The notes under the pieces are model-generated. The model worked only from the letters and a program-made list of their open reading frames with translations, did not search any database and was not told where the DNA came from. From Eubacteriaceae bacterium (GTDB lineage: Bacteria > Bacillota > Clostridia > Eubacteriales > Anaerofustaceae), in assembly GCA_017551505.1 (NCBI GenBank), contig JAFZLL010000034.1, positions 1 to 56,281 on the forward strand: DNA of 56,281 bases. The letters run 5' to 3'. This document shows, piece by piece, positions 42,149-51,830 of this stretch (positions are counted from its first letter, which is position 1; each line of letters begins with the position of its first letter). Made by a program: the position numbers and the translations under genes.

Positions 42149-42907
42149 ATGAAAAAGACTATTTCACTGCTTCTCTGCCTGGCAATCTGCGCCGTCGGTT
42201 TCGCCGGCTGCAAATCCACCGACCCCGGAGAGGATACCCCCAAGGTACTCAAGGTCGCTACCAACGTGGCTTTCCCTCCGTATGAGTACTATGAGAACGA
42301 AAAGGCCGTCGGCATCGACATCGAGATCGTTCAGGCTATCTGCGATAAGCTGGGCTATACGATGGAGCTGAGCGACATGGAGTTCGGATCGATCATCACC
42401 GCAGTCGCCACAGGCAAGGTCGATCTGGGGTTCGGTGCTATCACCATCACCGAAGAACGCGCCAAGAGCGTCCACTTCACGACCAGCTATTCCACAGGCA
42501 TCCAGTCCATCATCGTCAAAGAGGATTCGCCCATTACCGGAGTCGATGATCTGGCGGCAGAGGGCATCAAGATCGGAGTCCAGCAGGATACCACCGGTGA
42601 TATCTACGCCACCGACGAGTTCGGTGAGGATCACATGGCACGCTTCAACAACGGAGCCGATGCCGTCCAGGCGCTGGTCACAGGCAAGATCGACTGCGTC
42701 ATCATCGACAACAGTCCCGCTGAAACTTACGTTGCCCAGAACCAGGGACTTAAGATCCTGCCCACGGCTTACGCTGAAGAATCCTATGGTTTTGAGATGA
42801 GCTATGACAACGAAGCGCTGTACAACGAAGTCAACGGTGCGCTCGAGGCACTTATCTCCGACGGCACGGTACAGTCCATCATTGACAAATACATCCACGC
42901 AAACTGA
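42149..42907 (+). CDS. Polar amino-acid ABC transporter, substrate-binding lipoprotein
   Basis: A 252-residue periplasmic-binding-type lipoprotein (family 3). The signal ends in GFAGC with lipidated Cys at residue 21, then VLKVATNVAFPPYEYYENEKAVGIDIEIV and VDLGFGAITITEERAKSVHFTTSY, both typical of the Gln/His/Arg/cystine class. It is anchored outside the membrane and hands a polar amino acid to the permease. In context with argF and carAB the ligand may be arginine, ornithine or citrulline, which is a guess. An AAAGGAG site precedes the start; a stable hairpin follows the gene. Confidence 0.95.
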   Translation: MKKTISLLLCLAICAVGFAGCKSTDPGEDTPKVLKVATNVAFPPYEYYENEKAVGIDIEIVQAICDKLGYTMELSDMEFGSIITAVATGKVDLGFGAITITEERAKSVHFTTSYSTGIQSIIVKEDSPITGVDDLAAEGIKIGVQQDTTGDIYATDEFGEDHMARFNNGADAVQALVTGKIDCVIIDNSPAETYVAQNQGLKILPTAYAEESYGFEMSYDNEALYNEVNGALEALISDGTVQSIIDKYIHAN

Positions 42908-42930
42908 TCCCGTTCAGAGCCTAAACCAGC

Positions 42931-42952
42931 CGGGGACGCCTTGCCGTCCCCG
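42931..42952 (+). terminator. Intercistronic hairpin after the binding-protein gene
   Basis: An 8-bp stem CGGGGACG (42931-42938) with 42945-42952 and a 6-nt loop. It has only a weak T-rich tail, so it is probably a partial terminator or 3'-end protector that raises binding-protein mRNA over the permease mRNA. Confidence 0.65.
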
Positions 42953-42982
42953 GGATTTCTGATTTTCGGAGGATTTCAAGAT

Positions 42983-43711
42983 ATGGCAGAAGCCTTTTCC
43001 AAATTCAAAGAGAGCTTTACTTTCAATTTTATAGAAGGCTCCAGATGGAAGTACATAACGAACGGCCTGCTCGTCACGTTGAAAGTCACCTTCTTTGCGG
43101 TGCTGATCGGCCTGATGATAGGTGTGGTGGTCGCGATGATACGTTCGTCTTTCGATCAGACGAAGGACGAAATGCAGCCGGGGCTCGGCAAGACGCTAAT
43201 GACGGCACTCAACGCGATTGCTCAGGTGTATCTCACGGTCATTCGCGGCACACCGGTCGTCGTCCAGCTGCTGATCGGATATTTTGTGATCTTCGTCTCT
43301 TCGACCAACACGGTCCTGGTCGCAATCATGGTATTCGGCATCAACTCCGGAGCGTACATTACCGAAATAATCCGCGGAGGCATAATGAGCATCGACCGCG
43401 GCCAGTTCGAGGCAGGCCGGAGCATCGGCTTTAACTATGTACAGACAATGCGCCACATCATCATTCCGCAGGCCATTAAAAATGTACTGCCTTCGCTGGC
43501 CAACGAGTTCATCGCCCTGATGAAGGAGACCGCTGTCTGCGGCTACATCGGACTGATGGATCTGACCAAGGGCGGCGACGTCATCCGCGGACGGACCTTC
43601 TCGGCCTTTATGCCGCTGCTCGCGGTGGCCTTGATCTATCTGATTCTGGTCATCTTTTTCAGCTGGTTGATAAGCAAACTGGAAAGGAGGCTGCGGAGCA
43701 ATGAGCGCTGA
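42983..43711 (+). CDS. Polar amino-acid ABC transporter, permease
   Basis: A 242-residue His/Glu/Gln/Arg-type permease. The core is [21 protein letters not shown] and [17 protein letters not shown], and the EAA-type loop is near [23 protein letters not shown], where the ATPase docks. Five membrane spans are visible. The start at 42983 is chosen for GGAGGA 8 nt upstream; the longer frame begins in the hairpin. It overlaps the ATPase gene by 11 nt. Confidence 0.95.
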   Translation: MAEAFSKFKESFTFNFIEGSRWKYITNGLLVTLKVTFFAVLIGLMIGVVVAMIRSSFDQTKDEMQPGLGKTLMTALNAIAQVYLTVIRGTPVVVQLLIGYFVIFVSSTNTVLVAIMVFGINSGAYITEIIRGGIMSIDRGQFEAGRSIGFNYVQTMRHIIIPQAIKNVLPSLANEFIALMKETAVCGYIGLMDLTKGGDVIRGRTFSAFMPLLAVALIYLILVIFFSWLISKLERRLRSNER

Positions 43712-44444
43712 GATCATCATTTCCGTAAAGGACCTGCAAAAGACCTTCAATAACGGCGAAGTGCAGGCGCTGAACGGCGTTTCCGTCGACATCAGGAAAA
43801 GTGAGGTCCTCGTGGTCATCGGTCCCTCCGGATCCGGGAAATCTACATTCCTGCGCTGCCTGAACCTGCTTGAACGGCCGACCGGCGGTTCAGTCGTCTT
43901 CGAAGGCACCGACATCACCGCCCCGCGCGTGAATATCAACCTCTGCCGGCGCAGGATGGGCATGGTCTTCCAGCATTTCAACCTCTTCCCGCACATGACG
44001 GTTTTAAGGAACCTGACCCTAGGGCCGATAGAGCTTTTGAACAAAAGCCCGGCGGAGGCAAACGAAAAAGCAATGCAGCTTCTCGAACGCGTAGGCCTGT
44101 CCGACCGCTCCGACGCTTATCCATTCCAGCTTTCAGGAGGCCAGAAGCAGCGTATCGCCATCGTCCGCGCGCTGTGCATGGAGCCAGACGTCATGCTCTT
44201 TGACGAACCCACCTCCGCTCTCGACCCCGAGATGGTCGGCGAGGTGCTTGACGTAATGAAGGAACTGGCGAATACGGGCATGACTATGGTCGTGGTGACC
44301 CACGAGATGGGTTTCGCCAGGGAGGTCGCCGACAGGGTCCTGTTCATGGACGAGGGAGTCATCGTGGAGCAGGGCACGCCCGGAGAGATCTTCGACCACC
44401 CGAAGAGCGAAAGGCTGCGCAGTTTTCTGTCGAAGGTACTGTAA
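43701..44444 (+). CDS. Polar amino-acid ABC transporter, ATP-binding protein
   Basis: A 247-residue ATPase. Walker [10 protein letters not shown] is near residue 40, the Q loop near [16 protein letters not shown], the signature [15 protein letters not shown] near 140, and Walker [14 protein letters not shown] after it, with the His switch in VVTHEMGFA. It powers the transporter of the same operon. A GGAGG site inside the permease gene and an 11-nt overlap imply coupled translation. Confidence 0.97.
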   Translation: MSAEIIISVKDLQKTFNNGEVQALNGVSVDIRKSEVLVVIGPSGSGKSTFLRCLNLLERPTGGSVVFEGTDITAPRVNINLCRRRMGMVFQHFNLFPHMTVLRNLTLGPIELLNKSPAEANEKAMQLLERVGLSDRSDAYPFQLSGGQKQRIAIVRALCMEPDVMLFDEPTSALDPEMVGEVLDVMKELANTGMTMVVVTHEMGFAREVADRVLFMDEGVIVEQGTPGEIFDHPKSERLRSFLSKVL

Positions 44445-44466
44445 AACGATCGAAAGGAGAACATTC

Positions 44467-45450
44467 ATGAATCTGCACGGAAGAGATTTCCTGACTTTGC
44501 TGGGTTTTTCCGAGGAGGAGATCCTGGGGCTGCTTGATCTGGCGGCGGAGTTCAAGGAGAAGAAAAAAGCGGGGATCCGCCACCGCCTGTTCGAAGATAA
44601 AAACATCGCTTTGATCTTTGAAAAGACAAGTACCCGGACCCGCTGTGCCTTTGAGGTTGCGGCTTACGATCTCGGCATGCGTGTCACATATCTGGATTCC
44701 GCAGGTTCTCAGATCGGAAAAAAGGAGAGCATCCAAGACACCGCAAGGGTCCTCTCGCGCATGTACGACGGGATAGAGTACCGCGGTTTCGGACAGAGCA
44801 TCGTGGAGGAGCTCGCAGAATATGCTTCAGTCCCGGTATGGAACGGTCTGACCAACGAATTCCATCCGATGCAGGTCCTGGCGGATCTGCTCACCATCCG
44901 GGAGCATTTCGGCAAGCTGAAAGGGATCAAACTGGTCTACCTCGGAGATGCGCGTTACAATATGGCAAATTCACTGATGGTAGGCTGTGCGAAACTGGGA
45001 CTGCACTTCACAGCCGCGGCTCCTGAGGCGTACTTCCCGAACAAAGCCCTTACCGATAAGTGCCGGGATATCGCCGCGATGAGCGGCGCGGCGCTGGAAT
45101 TCGAGACCGATCCCGTCAAGGCCGTAAAGGACGCCGACGTGCTGTATACCGACGTCTGGGTCTCGATGGGCGAACCGGAAGAAGTCTGGGCCGAGCGCAT
45201 CAGAGATCTGGCCCCCTACCAGGTCAATGATTCCCTGATGGCAGCCGCAGGACCTCAGGCCTTCTTCTTCCACTGTCTGCCCTCTTTCCATGACCTTAAA
45301 ACGAGCATCGGCCGCGAAATGGGCGAGCGCTTTGGAAGGACCGAGATGGAGGTCACAGATCAGGTATTCGAGAGTCCCCGGTCCCTGGTGTTCGACCAGG
45401 CCGAAAACAGGATGCATACCACCAAAGCGGTCATGGCCGCTACACTGTGA
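44467..45450 (+). CDS. argF: Ornithine carbamoyltransferase
   Basis: A 327-residue enzyme that makes citrulline from ornithine and carbamoyl phosphate. STRTR at 55-59 binds carbamoyl phosphate, HPMQ at 133-136 follows, DVWVSMG at 229-235 and HCLPSFHD (from 269) hold the ornithine-site Cys. The C-terminus ([28 protein letters not shown]) is like ArgF/ArcB in general. It could be biosynthetic or the catabolic ArcB; the neighbouring carAB point to synthesis. AAAGGAG site 7 nt before the ATG. carA starts 9 nt after its stop. Confidence 0.96.
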   Translation: MNLHGRDFLTLLGFSEEEILGLLDLAAEFKEKKKAGIRHRLFEDKNIALIFEKTSTRTRCAFEVAAYDLGMRVTYLDSAGSQIGKKESIQDTARVLSRMYDGIEYRGFGQSIVEELAEYASVPVWNGLTNEFHPMQVLADLLTIREHFGKLKGIKLVYLGDARYNMANSLMVGCAKLGLHFTAAAPEAYFPNKALTDKCRDIAAMSGAALEFETDPVKAVKDADVLYTDVWVSMGEPEEVWAERIRDLAPYQVNDSLMAAAGPQAFFFHCLPSFHDLKTSIGREMGERFGRTEMEVTDQVFESPRSLVFDQAENRMHTTKAVMAATL

Positions 45451-45459
45451 TAAAAAAAT

Positions 45460-46530
45460 ATGAAAAAAGCTTATATTGTTTTATCCGACGGACGCTCTTT
45501 CGAGGGCGTCCGTATCGGTGCACAGGGAAATAGTCTGGGCGAGCTGGTGTTCACTACCGGCATGACCGGCTACCTTGAGACACTGACCGACCCCAGCTAT
45601 GCTGGACAGATCATCATGCAGACTTTTCCCCTCATAGGCAACTACGGGGTCATCCCGGAGGACTTTGAGGGGCGCTGCATGGCCCGCGGCTACGTGGTCC
45701 GGGAGCTGTGCGGCGAGCCTTCCAACTTCCGCAGCGAATACCCCCTGGATACGTTTTTGAAAGAAAACAATATCCCCGGCATCTGCGGAGTGGACACCAG
45801 AGCCCTGACCCGGATAATCCGGGAAGAAGGCGTCATGAACGCGCTCATCTGCGATGAGATACCGGCTGATCTCAGCGCTGTAAAGTCATATGCCGTGCAG
45901 GGATGTGTTCGGGAAGCGAGCTGCCGTGAAGCCTGCGAGTTTCCCGCGCAGGGAAAGGAGCGCTTCCATGTGGCACTGATGGACTACGGTGCCAAAAGGC
46001 ACATCGTGGAGAACCTTATCAGGCGGGGCTGCCGCGTCACGGCCCTTCCCCACGACACCGCAGCCGAGACCGTGCTGGATATACGCCCCGACGGGCTCAT
46101 GCTCTCCAACGGGCCGGGTGACCCGAAGGAAAACGTGTTTGAAATCGCCCAGCTCAAGAAACTTATCGGCACTCTGCCGATCTTCGGCATCTGCCTGGGA
46201 CACCAGCTCGCGGCTCTAGCGCTGGGCGGAGAAACGGTAAAGCTCAAATACGGCCATCGCGGAGCCAACCAGCCGGTGAAGGACCTTCAGTCCGGGCGCT
46301 GCTTCATCACCAGCCAGAACCATGGCTATGCAGTGCTGGCCGATAGTGTTGCGGATTTTGCGCACCTAAGATATATCAACGCCAATGACCTGAGCTGCGA
46401 GGGTCTGGACTATCCTGACCACGGATGCTTTACGGTCCAGTTCCACCCGGAGGCCAGTGCGGGCCCCCATGACACTGAATTCCTGTTCGATCGATTTATC
46501 AGCATGATGGGAGGCGGCGGGAATGCCTAA
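45460..46530 (+). CDS. carA: Carbamoyl-phosphate synthase small subunit
   Basis: A 356-residue glutaminase subunit. The N-terminal domain carries FTTGMTGYLETLTDPSY and GNYGV, and the class-I amidotransferase half has ILSNGPGDPKE-like MLSNGPGDPKE near 212, the nucleophile Cys in ICLGHQLAALALGG near 245, and VQFHPEASAGPHD with the catalytic His and Glu. It feeds ammonia to CarB through a tunnel. No SD site is seen before the ATG (GTGATAAAAAAAT), so translation may depend on coupling with argF, whose stop is 9 nt away. It overlaps carB by 8 nt. Confidence 0.96.
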   Translation: MKKAYIVLSDGRSFEGVRIGAQGNSLGELVFTTGMTGYLETLTDPSYAGQIIMQTFPLIGNYGVIPEDFEGRCMARGYVVRELCGEPSNFRSEYPLDTFLKENNIPGICGVDTRALTRIIREEGVMNALICDEIPADLSAVKSYAVQGCVREASCREACEFPAQGKERFHVALMDYGAKRHIVENLIRRGCRVTALPHDTAAETVLDIRPDGLMLSNGPGDPKENVFEIAQLKKLIGTLPIFGICLGHQLAALALGGETVKLKYGHRGANQPVKDLQSGRCFITSQNHGYAVLADSVADFAHLRYINANDLSCEGLDYPDHGCFTVQFHPEASAGPHDTEFLFDRFISMMGGGGNA

Positions 46531-49500
46531 GAATCCGAAAATCCGCAAGGTGCTGGTCATAGGCTCAGGACCCATAGTGATAGGTCAGGCTGCGGAATTC
46601 GATTACTCCGGAGCCCAGGCATGCCGCGTGCTCAGACAGGAGGGCATCCGAACGGTGCTGGTCAATTCCAACCCCGCGACCATCATGACCGACAAACAGC
46701 TGGCAGACGCGATATATCTCGAACCCCTGACAGAGGAGACCCTTCGCCGTATCATAGAACGCGAGCGTCCGGACGGCCTTCTCGCGGGCTTCGGCGGCCA
46801 GACGGGCCTGACTCTTGCCATGCAGCTGAGCCGTAACGGCACGCTGGCCAGGTACGGAGTGAAGCTTCTGGGCTCCGACATCAACGCCATCGAACGGGCC
46901 GAAGACAGGGAACGTTTCAGGGATACTCTGGCAGCTATCGGCCAGCCGTTTATCCCTTCGGCCACTGCGGACGATGTTCAGACAGCGCTGGAGATAGCTG
47001 AAGAGCTCGGCTACCCGGTAATCGTACGACCTGCCTATACCCTCGGCGGCACAGGCAGCGGCATTGCGGCAGATCCGGAGGAGCTGGCTCGGATCGCGCG
47101 GAACGGCCTCGATCTCTCCCCCATAACACAGATACTTGTGGAGAGATGCGTCTCCGGCTGGAAGGAAATCGAGTTTGAGACCATGCGCGACTCTGCAGGA
47201 AACGTGATCGCGGTCTGTTCCATGGAAAACGTGGACCCGGTGGGGATACACACCGGGGACTCTATCGTCGTGGCTCCGGCGCTGACCCTCGCGGACAGGG
47301 AATACCAGATGCTGCGTTCAGCTGCGCTGAATATAGTGACTGCCATCGGCATCGAGGGCGGGTGCAACGTACAGTTCGCACTCAACCCCGACAGCTTCGA
47401 ATATGCCGTCATCGAGGTCAATCCACGTGTTTCCCGCTCCTCGGCCCTTGCTTCCAAAGCCACCGGTTATCCTATTGCCAAGATGTCCACCCGGATAGCT
47501 CTGGGCTATACTCTGGACGAGATCAAAAACGATATCACCGGCAGGACATGCGCCTGCTTTGAGCCTACAATGGACTATGTGGTGGTAAAATTCCCGAAGT
47601 GGCCGTTTGAGAAATTCCACGGGGCCAGCCGGAAGCTCGGCACCCAGATGAAGGCCACGGGTGAGGTGATGGCCATCGCCTCCTCCTTTGAGATGGCTTT
47701 GATGAAAGCCGTGCGCGGTGCCGAGCTGGGTCTGGACACACTGAATGCCCCGCCCCTTTCCGATGAGCCGCTTGCCCGGCGACTGGCTGCTCAGGACGAC
47801 CGGCGCATCTTCACTGTCTTTGAGGCGCTGAAGGCCGGTCTCAGCGTGGACGAGATCTTCTCGATCACCAAGATCGACCGCTGGTTCCTGCGCAAGCTTC
47901 AGGGGCTCGCGGTGTTTGAAGAGCAGATCCGGGATAGAACGCTCACAGAGGAAGAATACAGAAAGGCAAAACTCCTGGGTTATACGGATGAAGCGCTGCG
48001 CAGGCTTTGTGATCCCGCCAGCGTGTCAGGCCTTCCAATGTCTTATAAGATAGTCGATACCTGCGGCGCGGAGTTCGAGGCGCAGACCCCATATTTCTAC
48101 TCCGGCTTCGACGCGGAATGCGAGAGCCGGCTTATGCGGCGTTCCGGCAAGCCTGTGGTCATGGTGCTGGGCTCCGGCCCCATACGCATCGGACAGGGCA
48201 TCGAATTCGACTACTCCTCGGTGCACTGTGTTTGGACCCTTCGGGAGCTGGGCTATGACGTAGTCATCGTCAACAATAACCCCGAGACAGTCTCTACGGA
48301 CTACGATACGGCCGACCGGCTCTATTTCGAGCCCCTTTGCCGCGAAGATGTGTGGAATATCGTACAGCTGGAGGAACCGGTGGGCGTGGTAGTGGCTTTC
48401 GGCGGGCAGACTGCCATCAGTCTCACGGAATTCCTGGACAAAAAAGGAGTGCGGATCCTCGGTACCTCCGCCGACAGCATCGACACTGCCGAAGACCGTG
48501 CCCGCTTTGACGCTCTGCTGGAACGCTTCGGCATCCGCCGTCCCAAGGGGAAAGGCGTTCTCACGCTCAAGGAGGCGGTCGACGCGGGCGAGGAATTGGG
48601 TTATCCCGTGCTGCTGCGTCCAAGCTATGTCATCGGCGGGCAGAATATGTGCATCGTCCGTGACCGCGACAGTCTCGAGACATATATGCGAGGGATCCTA
48701 GCCCAGGGCATAGAAAACCCCGTGCTGATAGACAAGTACATGCCGGGCACGGAGCTGGAGGTGGACGTGATCTCAGACGGTGAGGATGTGCTCATCCCCG
48801 GGATCATGGAACATGTCGAGCGGGCAGGCGTACACAGCGGCGATTCAATCGCCGTCTACCCGCCATGGAATCTCAACGACAAATTCCAGCACCGCATTGC
48901 TGAGGTTTCCGAGCAGCTGGCATTGGCTCTCGAGACGAAGGGCCTGGTGAATATTCAGTACCTTATCTGGCAGGACGAGCTCTATGTCATCGAGGTGAAT
49001 CCCCGGGCTTCCCGTACTGTCCCGTACATAAGCAAGGTCACCGGCGTACCTATGGTGGATCTGGCATCCAGGATCATGCTCGGCGCGAAGCTTCGGGATC
49101 TCGGCTTTGGAACAGGACTTTACAGCACGCCGCCCTATTACGCGGTCAAGGTGCCGGTATTCTCCTTTGAGAAGATCACTGACGCGAACTCCATCCTCGG
49201 CCCGGAAATGAAATCCACGGGAGAAGTGCTGGGCATCGGAAGGACTCTTGCTGAAGCTCTGTTCAAAGGCCTGACTGCCGCGGGATTCCGTCTCCCGTCT
49301 GATTGCACAGACCAGCGAGGCGTCCTGCTGAGCGTCGAGAACGAGGACAGTCAGGAGATCCTCTCCATCGCGCGGCGATTCCATGAGATAGGTCTTGCGC
49401 TCTACGCTACTCCTGACACGGCGGCTGCCATCGCCTCATTGGGCATACCCGTAAAAGCTGTCCCCAACGCCGGGGAGAGCCATGAGATCGAGGAGCTTAT

Positions 49501-50554
49501 GGACAATGGCAGGCTCTGCTATATCGTATATACCGGTGCGGTCAAAGACGGCACGATGGGTGACTATATCGCTCTTCATCGCCGCGCCATGCAGCTCGGT
49601 CTGCCCTGCCTCACTTCACCTGATACGGCGAACGCTTTGGCCGACGTTATAGCCAGCCGATTCCATGAGAACAGCACCGAGCTCGTAGACATCAACGACA
49701 TGCGCACTTCTCGGCAGGCCATCCATTTCACAAAAATGCAGGACTGCGGCAATGACTATATTTTTATCGAAAACTTCGACGGGTCGATCACCTGTCCCGA
49801 GTCCCTGTGCGTGACTCTCTGCAAGCCTCACACAGGCATAGGCAGCGACGGTATCGTGCTCATCGAGCACTCACTGATTGCCGATATCAAAATGCGTTCT
49901 TTCAATCGCGACGGAACTGAAGGGAAAATGGCGGGAAACAACCTCCGCTTCATAGCGAAATATGTTTATGACAGGGGGATCGTTCCTAAAGAAGAGATGA
50001 GCGTGGAGACCGGCAGCGGCATCAGGTTCCTGCGCCTGTTCCTGCGCGACGGACTTGTCAGTTCCGTAGAGGTGGATATGGGCAGGGCATCCCTGAAGAC
50101 TGCGGATATCCCTGCCTTATTTGAAACCGACACCGTAATCGACGCTCCCGTCATCATCGGAGACAAGAGCTGGCGGGTCACTTGTGTCAATATCGGGAAT
50201 CCGCACTGTGTGATATTCTGCGACGAGATCGACAGGCTGGATCTCGAATCCATCGGCCCGCAGTTTGAGCACGCGGCGATATTCCCAGAGCTTGTCAATA
50301 CGGAATTTGTGCGCGTTGTGAACAGGCACACGCTCCGCATGCGGGTCTGGGAACGCGGCAACGGCGAGACGCTCTCCTGCGGTACCGGTGCCTGTGCCGC
50401 AGTGGTGGCAGCCTGTGAAAACGGGTTGTGCGACAAGAACAGCGATATCAAGGTTATCCTCCTCGGAGGAGAGCTCACGGTCAACTGCTCCGATGAGCGT
50501 GTCCTCCTGACCGGCGGAGCGAACGTCGTTTATGAAGGCACCTTCAAATATTAA
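46523..50554 (+). CDS. carB: Carbamoyl-phosphate synthase large subunit fused to a DapF-like domain
   Basis: A 1343-residue fusion, one unbroken frame. Residues 1-~1060 are a full CarB: two ATP-grasp halves (VLVIGSGPIVIGQAAEFDYSG and VMVLGSGPIRIGQGIEFDYS each open one) and a C-terminal MGS-like regulatory domain (about 930-1055). From about 1067 to the end is a diaminopimelate-epimerase fold: FTKMQDCGNDYIF, GIGSDGIVLIE, and ERGNGETLSCGTGACAAVVAA with catalytic Cys 1286. The first catalytic Cys of DapF (normally M-C-G-N-G) is replaced: the loop reads EGKMAGNNLRF with Ala at 1137. So this half probably cannot epimerise by the usual two-base route. The CarB part should be active. GGGAGG precedes the start, inside carA. 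Confidence 0.93.
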   Translation: MPKNPKIRKVLVIGSGPIVIGQAAEFDYSGAQACRVLRQEGIRTVLVNSNPATIMTDKQLADAIYLEPLTEETLRRIIERERPDGLLAGFGGQTGLTLAMQLSRNGTLARYGVKLLGSDINAIERAEDRERFRDTLAAIGQPFIPSATADDVQTALEIAEELGYPVIVRPAYTLGGTGSGIAADPEELARIARNGLDLSPITQILVERCVSGWKEIEFETMRDSAGNVIAVCSMENVDPVGIHTGDSIVVAPALTLADREYQMLRSAALNIVTAIGIEGGCNVQFALNPDSFEYAVIEVNPRVSRSSALASKATGYPIAKMSTRIALGYTLDEIKNDITGRTCACFEPTMDYVVVKFPKWPFEKFHGASRKLGTQMKATGEVMAIASSFEMALMKAVRGAELGLDTLNAPPLSDEPLARRLAAQDDRRIFTVFEALKAGLSVDEIFSITKIDRWFLRKLQGLAVFEEQIRDRTLTEEEYRKAKLLGYTDEALRRLCDPASVSGLPMSYKIVDTCGAEFEAQTPYFYSGFDAECESRLMRRSGKPVVMVLGSGPIRIGQGIEFDYSSVHCVWTLRELGYDVVIVNNNPETVSTDYDTADRLYFEPLCREDVWNIVQLEEPVGVVVAFGGQTAISLTEFLDKKGVRILGTSADSIDTAEDRARFDALLERFGIRRPKGKGVLTLKEAVDAGEELGYPVLLRPSYVIGGQNMCIVRDRDSLETYMRGILAQGIENPVLIDKYMPGTELEVDVISDGEDVLIPGIMEHVERAGVHSGDSIAVYPPWNLNDKFQHRIAEVSEQLALALETKGLVNIQYLIWQDELYVIEVNPRASRTVPYISKVTGVPMVDLASRIMLGAKLRDLGFGTGLYSTPPYYAVKVPVFSFEKITDANSILGPEMKSTGEVLGIGRTLAEALFKGLTAAGFRLPSDCTDQRGVLLSVENEDSQEILSIARRFHEIGLALYATPDTAAAIASLGIPVKAVPNAGESHEIEELMDNGRLCYIVYTGAVKDGTMGDYIALHRRAMQLGLPCLTSPDTANALADVIASRFHENSTELVDINDMRTSRQAIHFTKMQDCGNDYIFIENFDGSITCPESLCVTLCKPHTGIGSDGIVLIEHSLIADIKMRSFNRDGTEGKMAGNNLRFIAKYVYDRGIVPKEEMSVETGSGIRFLRLFLRDGLVSSVEVDMGRASLKTADIPALFETDTVIDAPVIIGDKSWRVTCVNIGNPHCVIFCDEIDRLDLESIGPQFEHAAIFPELVNTEFVRVVNRHTLRMRVWERGNGETLSCGTGACAAVVAACENGLCDKNSDIKVILLGGELTVNCSDERVLLTGGANVVYEGTFKY

Positions 50555-50611
50555 TCTCGTTTCATCGCATTTCTATTATTCTGATCTCCAAAAGGGGAAC
50601 GAGCGGAAAAC

Positions 50612-50638
50612 GGGGGAGGCAGTTACATTGCCTCCCCC
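50612..50638 (+). terminator. Terminator of the carbamoyl-phosphate operon
   Basis: A perfect 10-bp stem GGGGGAGGCA (50612-50621) with 50629-50638, GTTACAT loop, then ATTTTAG. It lies 58 nt after the carB stop. Confidence 0.87.
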
Positions 50639-50686
50639 ATTTTAGAAAATGCAGCCCGTTTTTTCAAACACCACGGACAGAACATA

Positions 50687-50770
50687 TCATTCGAATGCAG
50701 ATTCAGTGGGGGATCTTTTGAAGGAAACTTTCAGTTTCCTGATAAATGCTTCGATTTTCTCTTTGTCCAT
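50687..50770 (-). CDS. Possible 27-residue basic peptide
   Basis: A short frame beginning MDKEKIEAFIRKLKVSF with an AGGGA site 5 nt before its ATG. It is helical and basic. Adjacent to an IS-end-like palindrome, so it may be a fragment of a transposase or integrase rather than a gene. No family recognised. Confidence 0.3.
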   Translation of the reverse strand: MDKEKIEAFIRKLKVSFKRSPTESAFE

Positions 50771-50837
50771 TTATATCCCTGCTATTTTTGATAATACTTC
50801 ATAATACTGAAAACCCAATTCTGTATTATCCATAATA

Positions 50838-50888
50838 GAACTGACCTCCTCCAGTTAGATTCTTGGTCTAACTATCGGGGGTCAGTTC
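50838..50888. mobile_element. 51-bp IS-end-like inverted repeat (MITE-like remnant)
   Basis: GAACTGACC (50838-50846) and AGTTAGA (50853-50859) are mirrored by TCTAACT (50867-50873) and GGTCAGTTC (50880-50888). The right arm, read inward, is GAACTGACCCCCGATAGTTAG, which resembles the end of an IS3-family element as I remember them. Between the arms is only 7 bp, so no transposase is left. No target duplication is obvious. Confidence 0.45.
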
Positions 50889-50921
50889 ACTGTGAGGCTT
50901 TTTAGTTAGGATATATCTTGC

Positions 50922-51566
50922 TTACTGGATCTCCGTTTCCTCGATCTTCGTGCCGCATTCGGGGCAGAATTTCGTGCCTACGGGAAGTTCCTTGCCGCAG
51001 ACGGGACAGGTAAGGACGAGTTTTGTTCCGCACTTGTCACAGAATTTGGCTTCTGGAGAACACATCGCGCCGCAGTTCGGGCAGGTCTTGGGAACGGTCG
51101 GTGCCTTCGGTTCCTGAGCTGCTTTTGCCGCCTGAGCCGCGAAGGCGCTCTGGTTGAAAGCATCCGCTTCCGGCATTCCTCCAAGGAAGCCCTGGACATG
51201 GTAGATTATCTCGTCAGGCAGTTTGTACTGCTGGTAAGCGCCTATCGCGGGAACGACTGCAACAGGCCAGAATACAACCGCGCTGAGAATGCCAACGCCG
51301 AGCTTGTCGGTCCATTCGGCCTGACCCACCTGTACATTGAGCTTGCCCTCGGATGACCTGAGCACGACCTGTATGGCCTTGCTTAATCCGACCCACTTCT
51401 TCCAATCCTCTGCTTCTCTTGCCTGGATGACGTAACCGTCATACATGGGGGAGCTCTGTGTCTGCATGTTCTTACTGAATTGGAACCACCTTTCCAGATC
51501 CGCGCAAACGTCGCTGATGCTGACTCCATCAGGCAGGGTGAAGTTTTTTTCAATGATATCAGCCAT
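50922..51566 (-). CDS. Double zinc-ribbon membrane protein
   Basis: A 214-residue protein. The first ~90 residues are soluble (a mixed alpha/beta domain with FTLPDGVSISDVCADLERWF), a hydrophobic hairpin follows at about 95-120 (LGVGILSAVVFWPVAVVPAIGAY), then an Ala-rich linker and two zinc ribbons at the C-terminus (CPNCGAMCSPEAKFCDKCG and CPVCGKELPVGTKFCPECG, about 162-207). Tandem ribbons of this kind are common in clostridial proteins of unknown role. GAGG precedes the start. Its promoter region is shared with the divergent DUF1576 gene. Confidence 0.82.
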   Translation of the reverse strand: MADIIEKNFTLPDGVSISDVCADLERWFQFSKNMQTQSSPMYDGYVIQAREAEDWKKWVGLSKAIQVVLRSSEGKLNVQVGQAEWTDKLGVGILSAVVFWPVAVVPAIGAYQQYKLPDEIIYHVQGFLGGMPEADAFNQSAFAAQAAKAAQEPKAPTVPKTCPNCGAMCSPEAKFCDKCGTKLVLTCPVCGKELPVGTKFCPECGTKIEETEIQ

Positions 51567-51830
51567 TATTGTTACCTCTTTCGTTACTGTTGTAGCCGGG
51601 AGATTCCAAAGTACCGCGCATATTCCCGGCAGGTGTATTTTATCATAAAAAAGGCGCGGAAGGGCATCCGCTCGAAAGTAAATGCCTCCGCGGACCTTAT
51701 TTAATGCTTTTCCAACAAATTTGCTTTCAGCCAGATTTCAAATGCCGTAAATTTACATGCTTTGAGTTTATCCCCTTGAATTAGCCCTGAAGCCGCATTA
51801 TACTGAAAATGCGTTTTTAGGCGCTTATTT

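Noticed and set aside
46523-50554. Frameshift joining two separate genes, carB and dapF
   Set aside because: The frame is continuous with no stop or slippery run at the boundary (about 49700-49740), and the linker is of normal composition.
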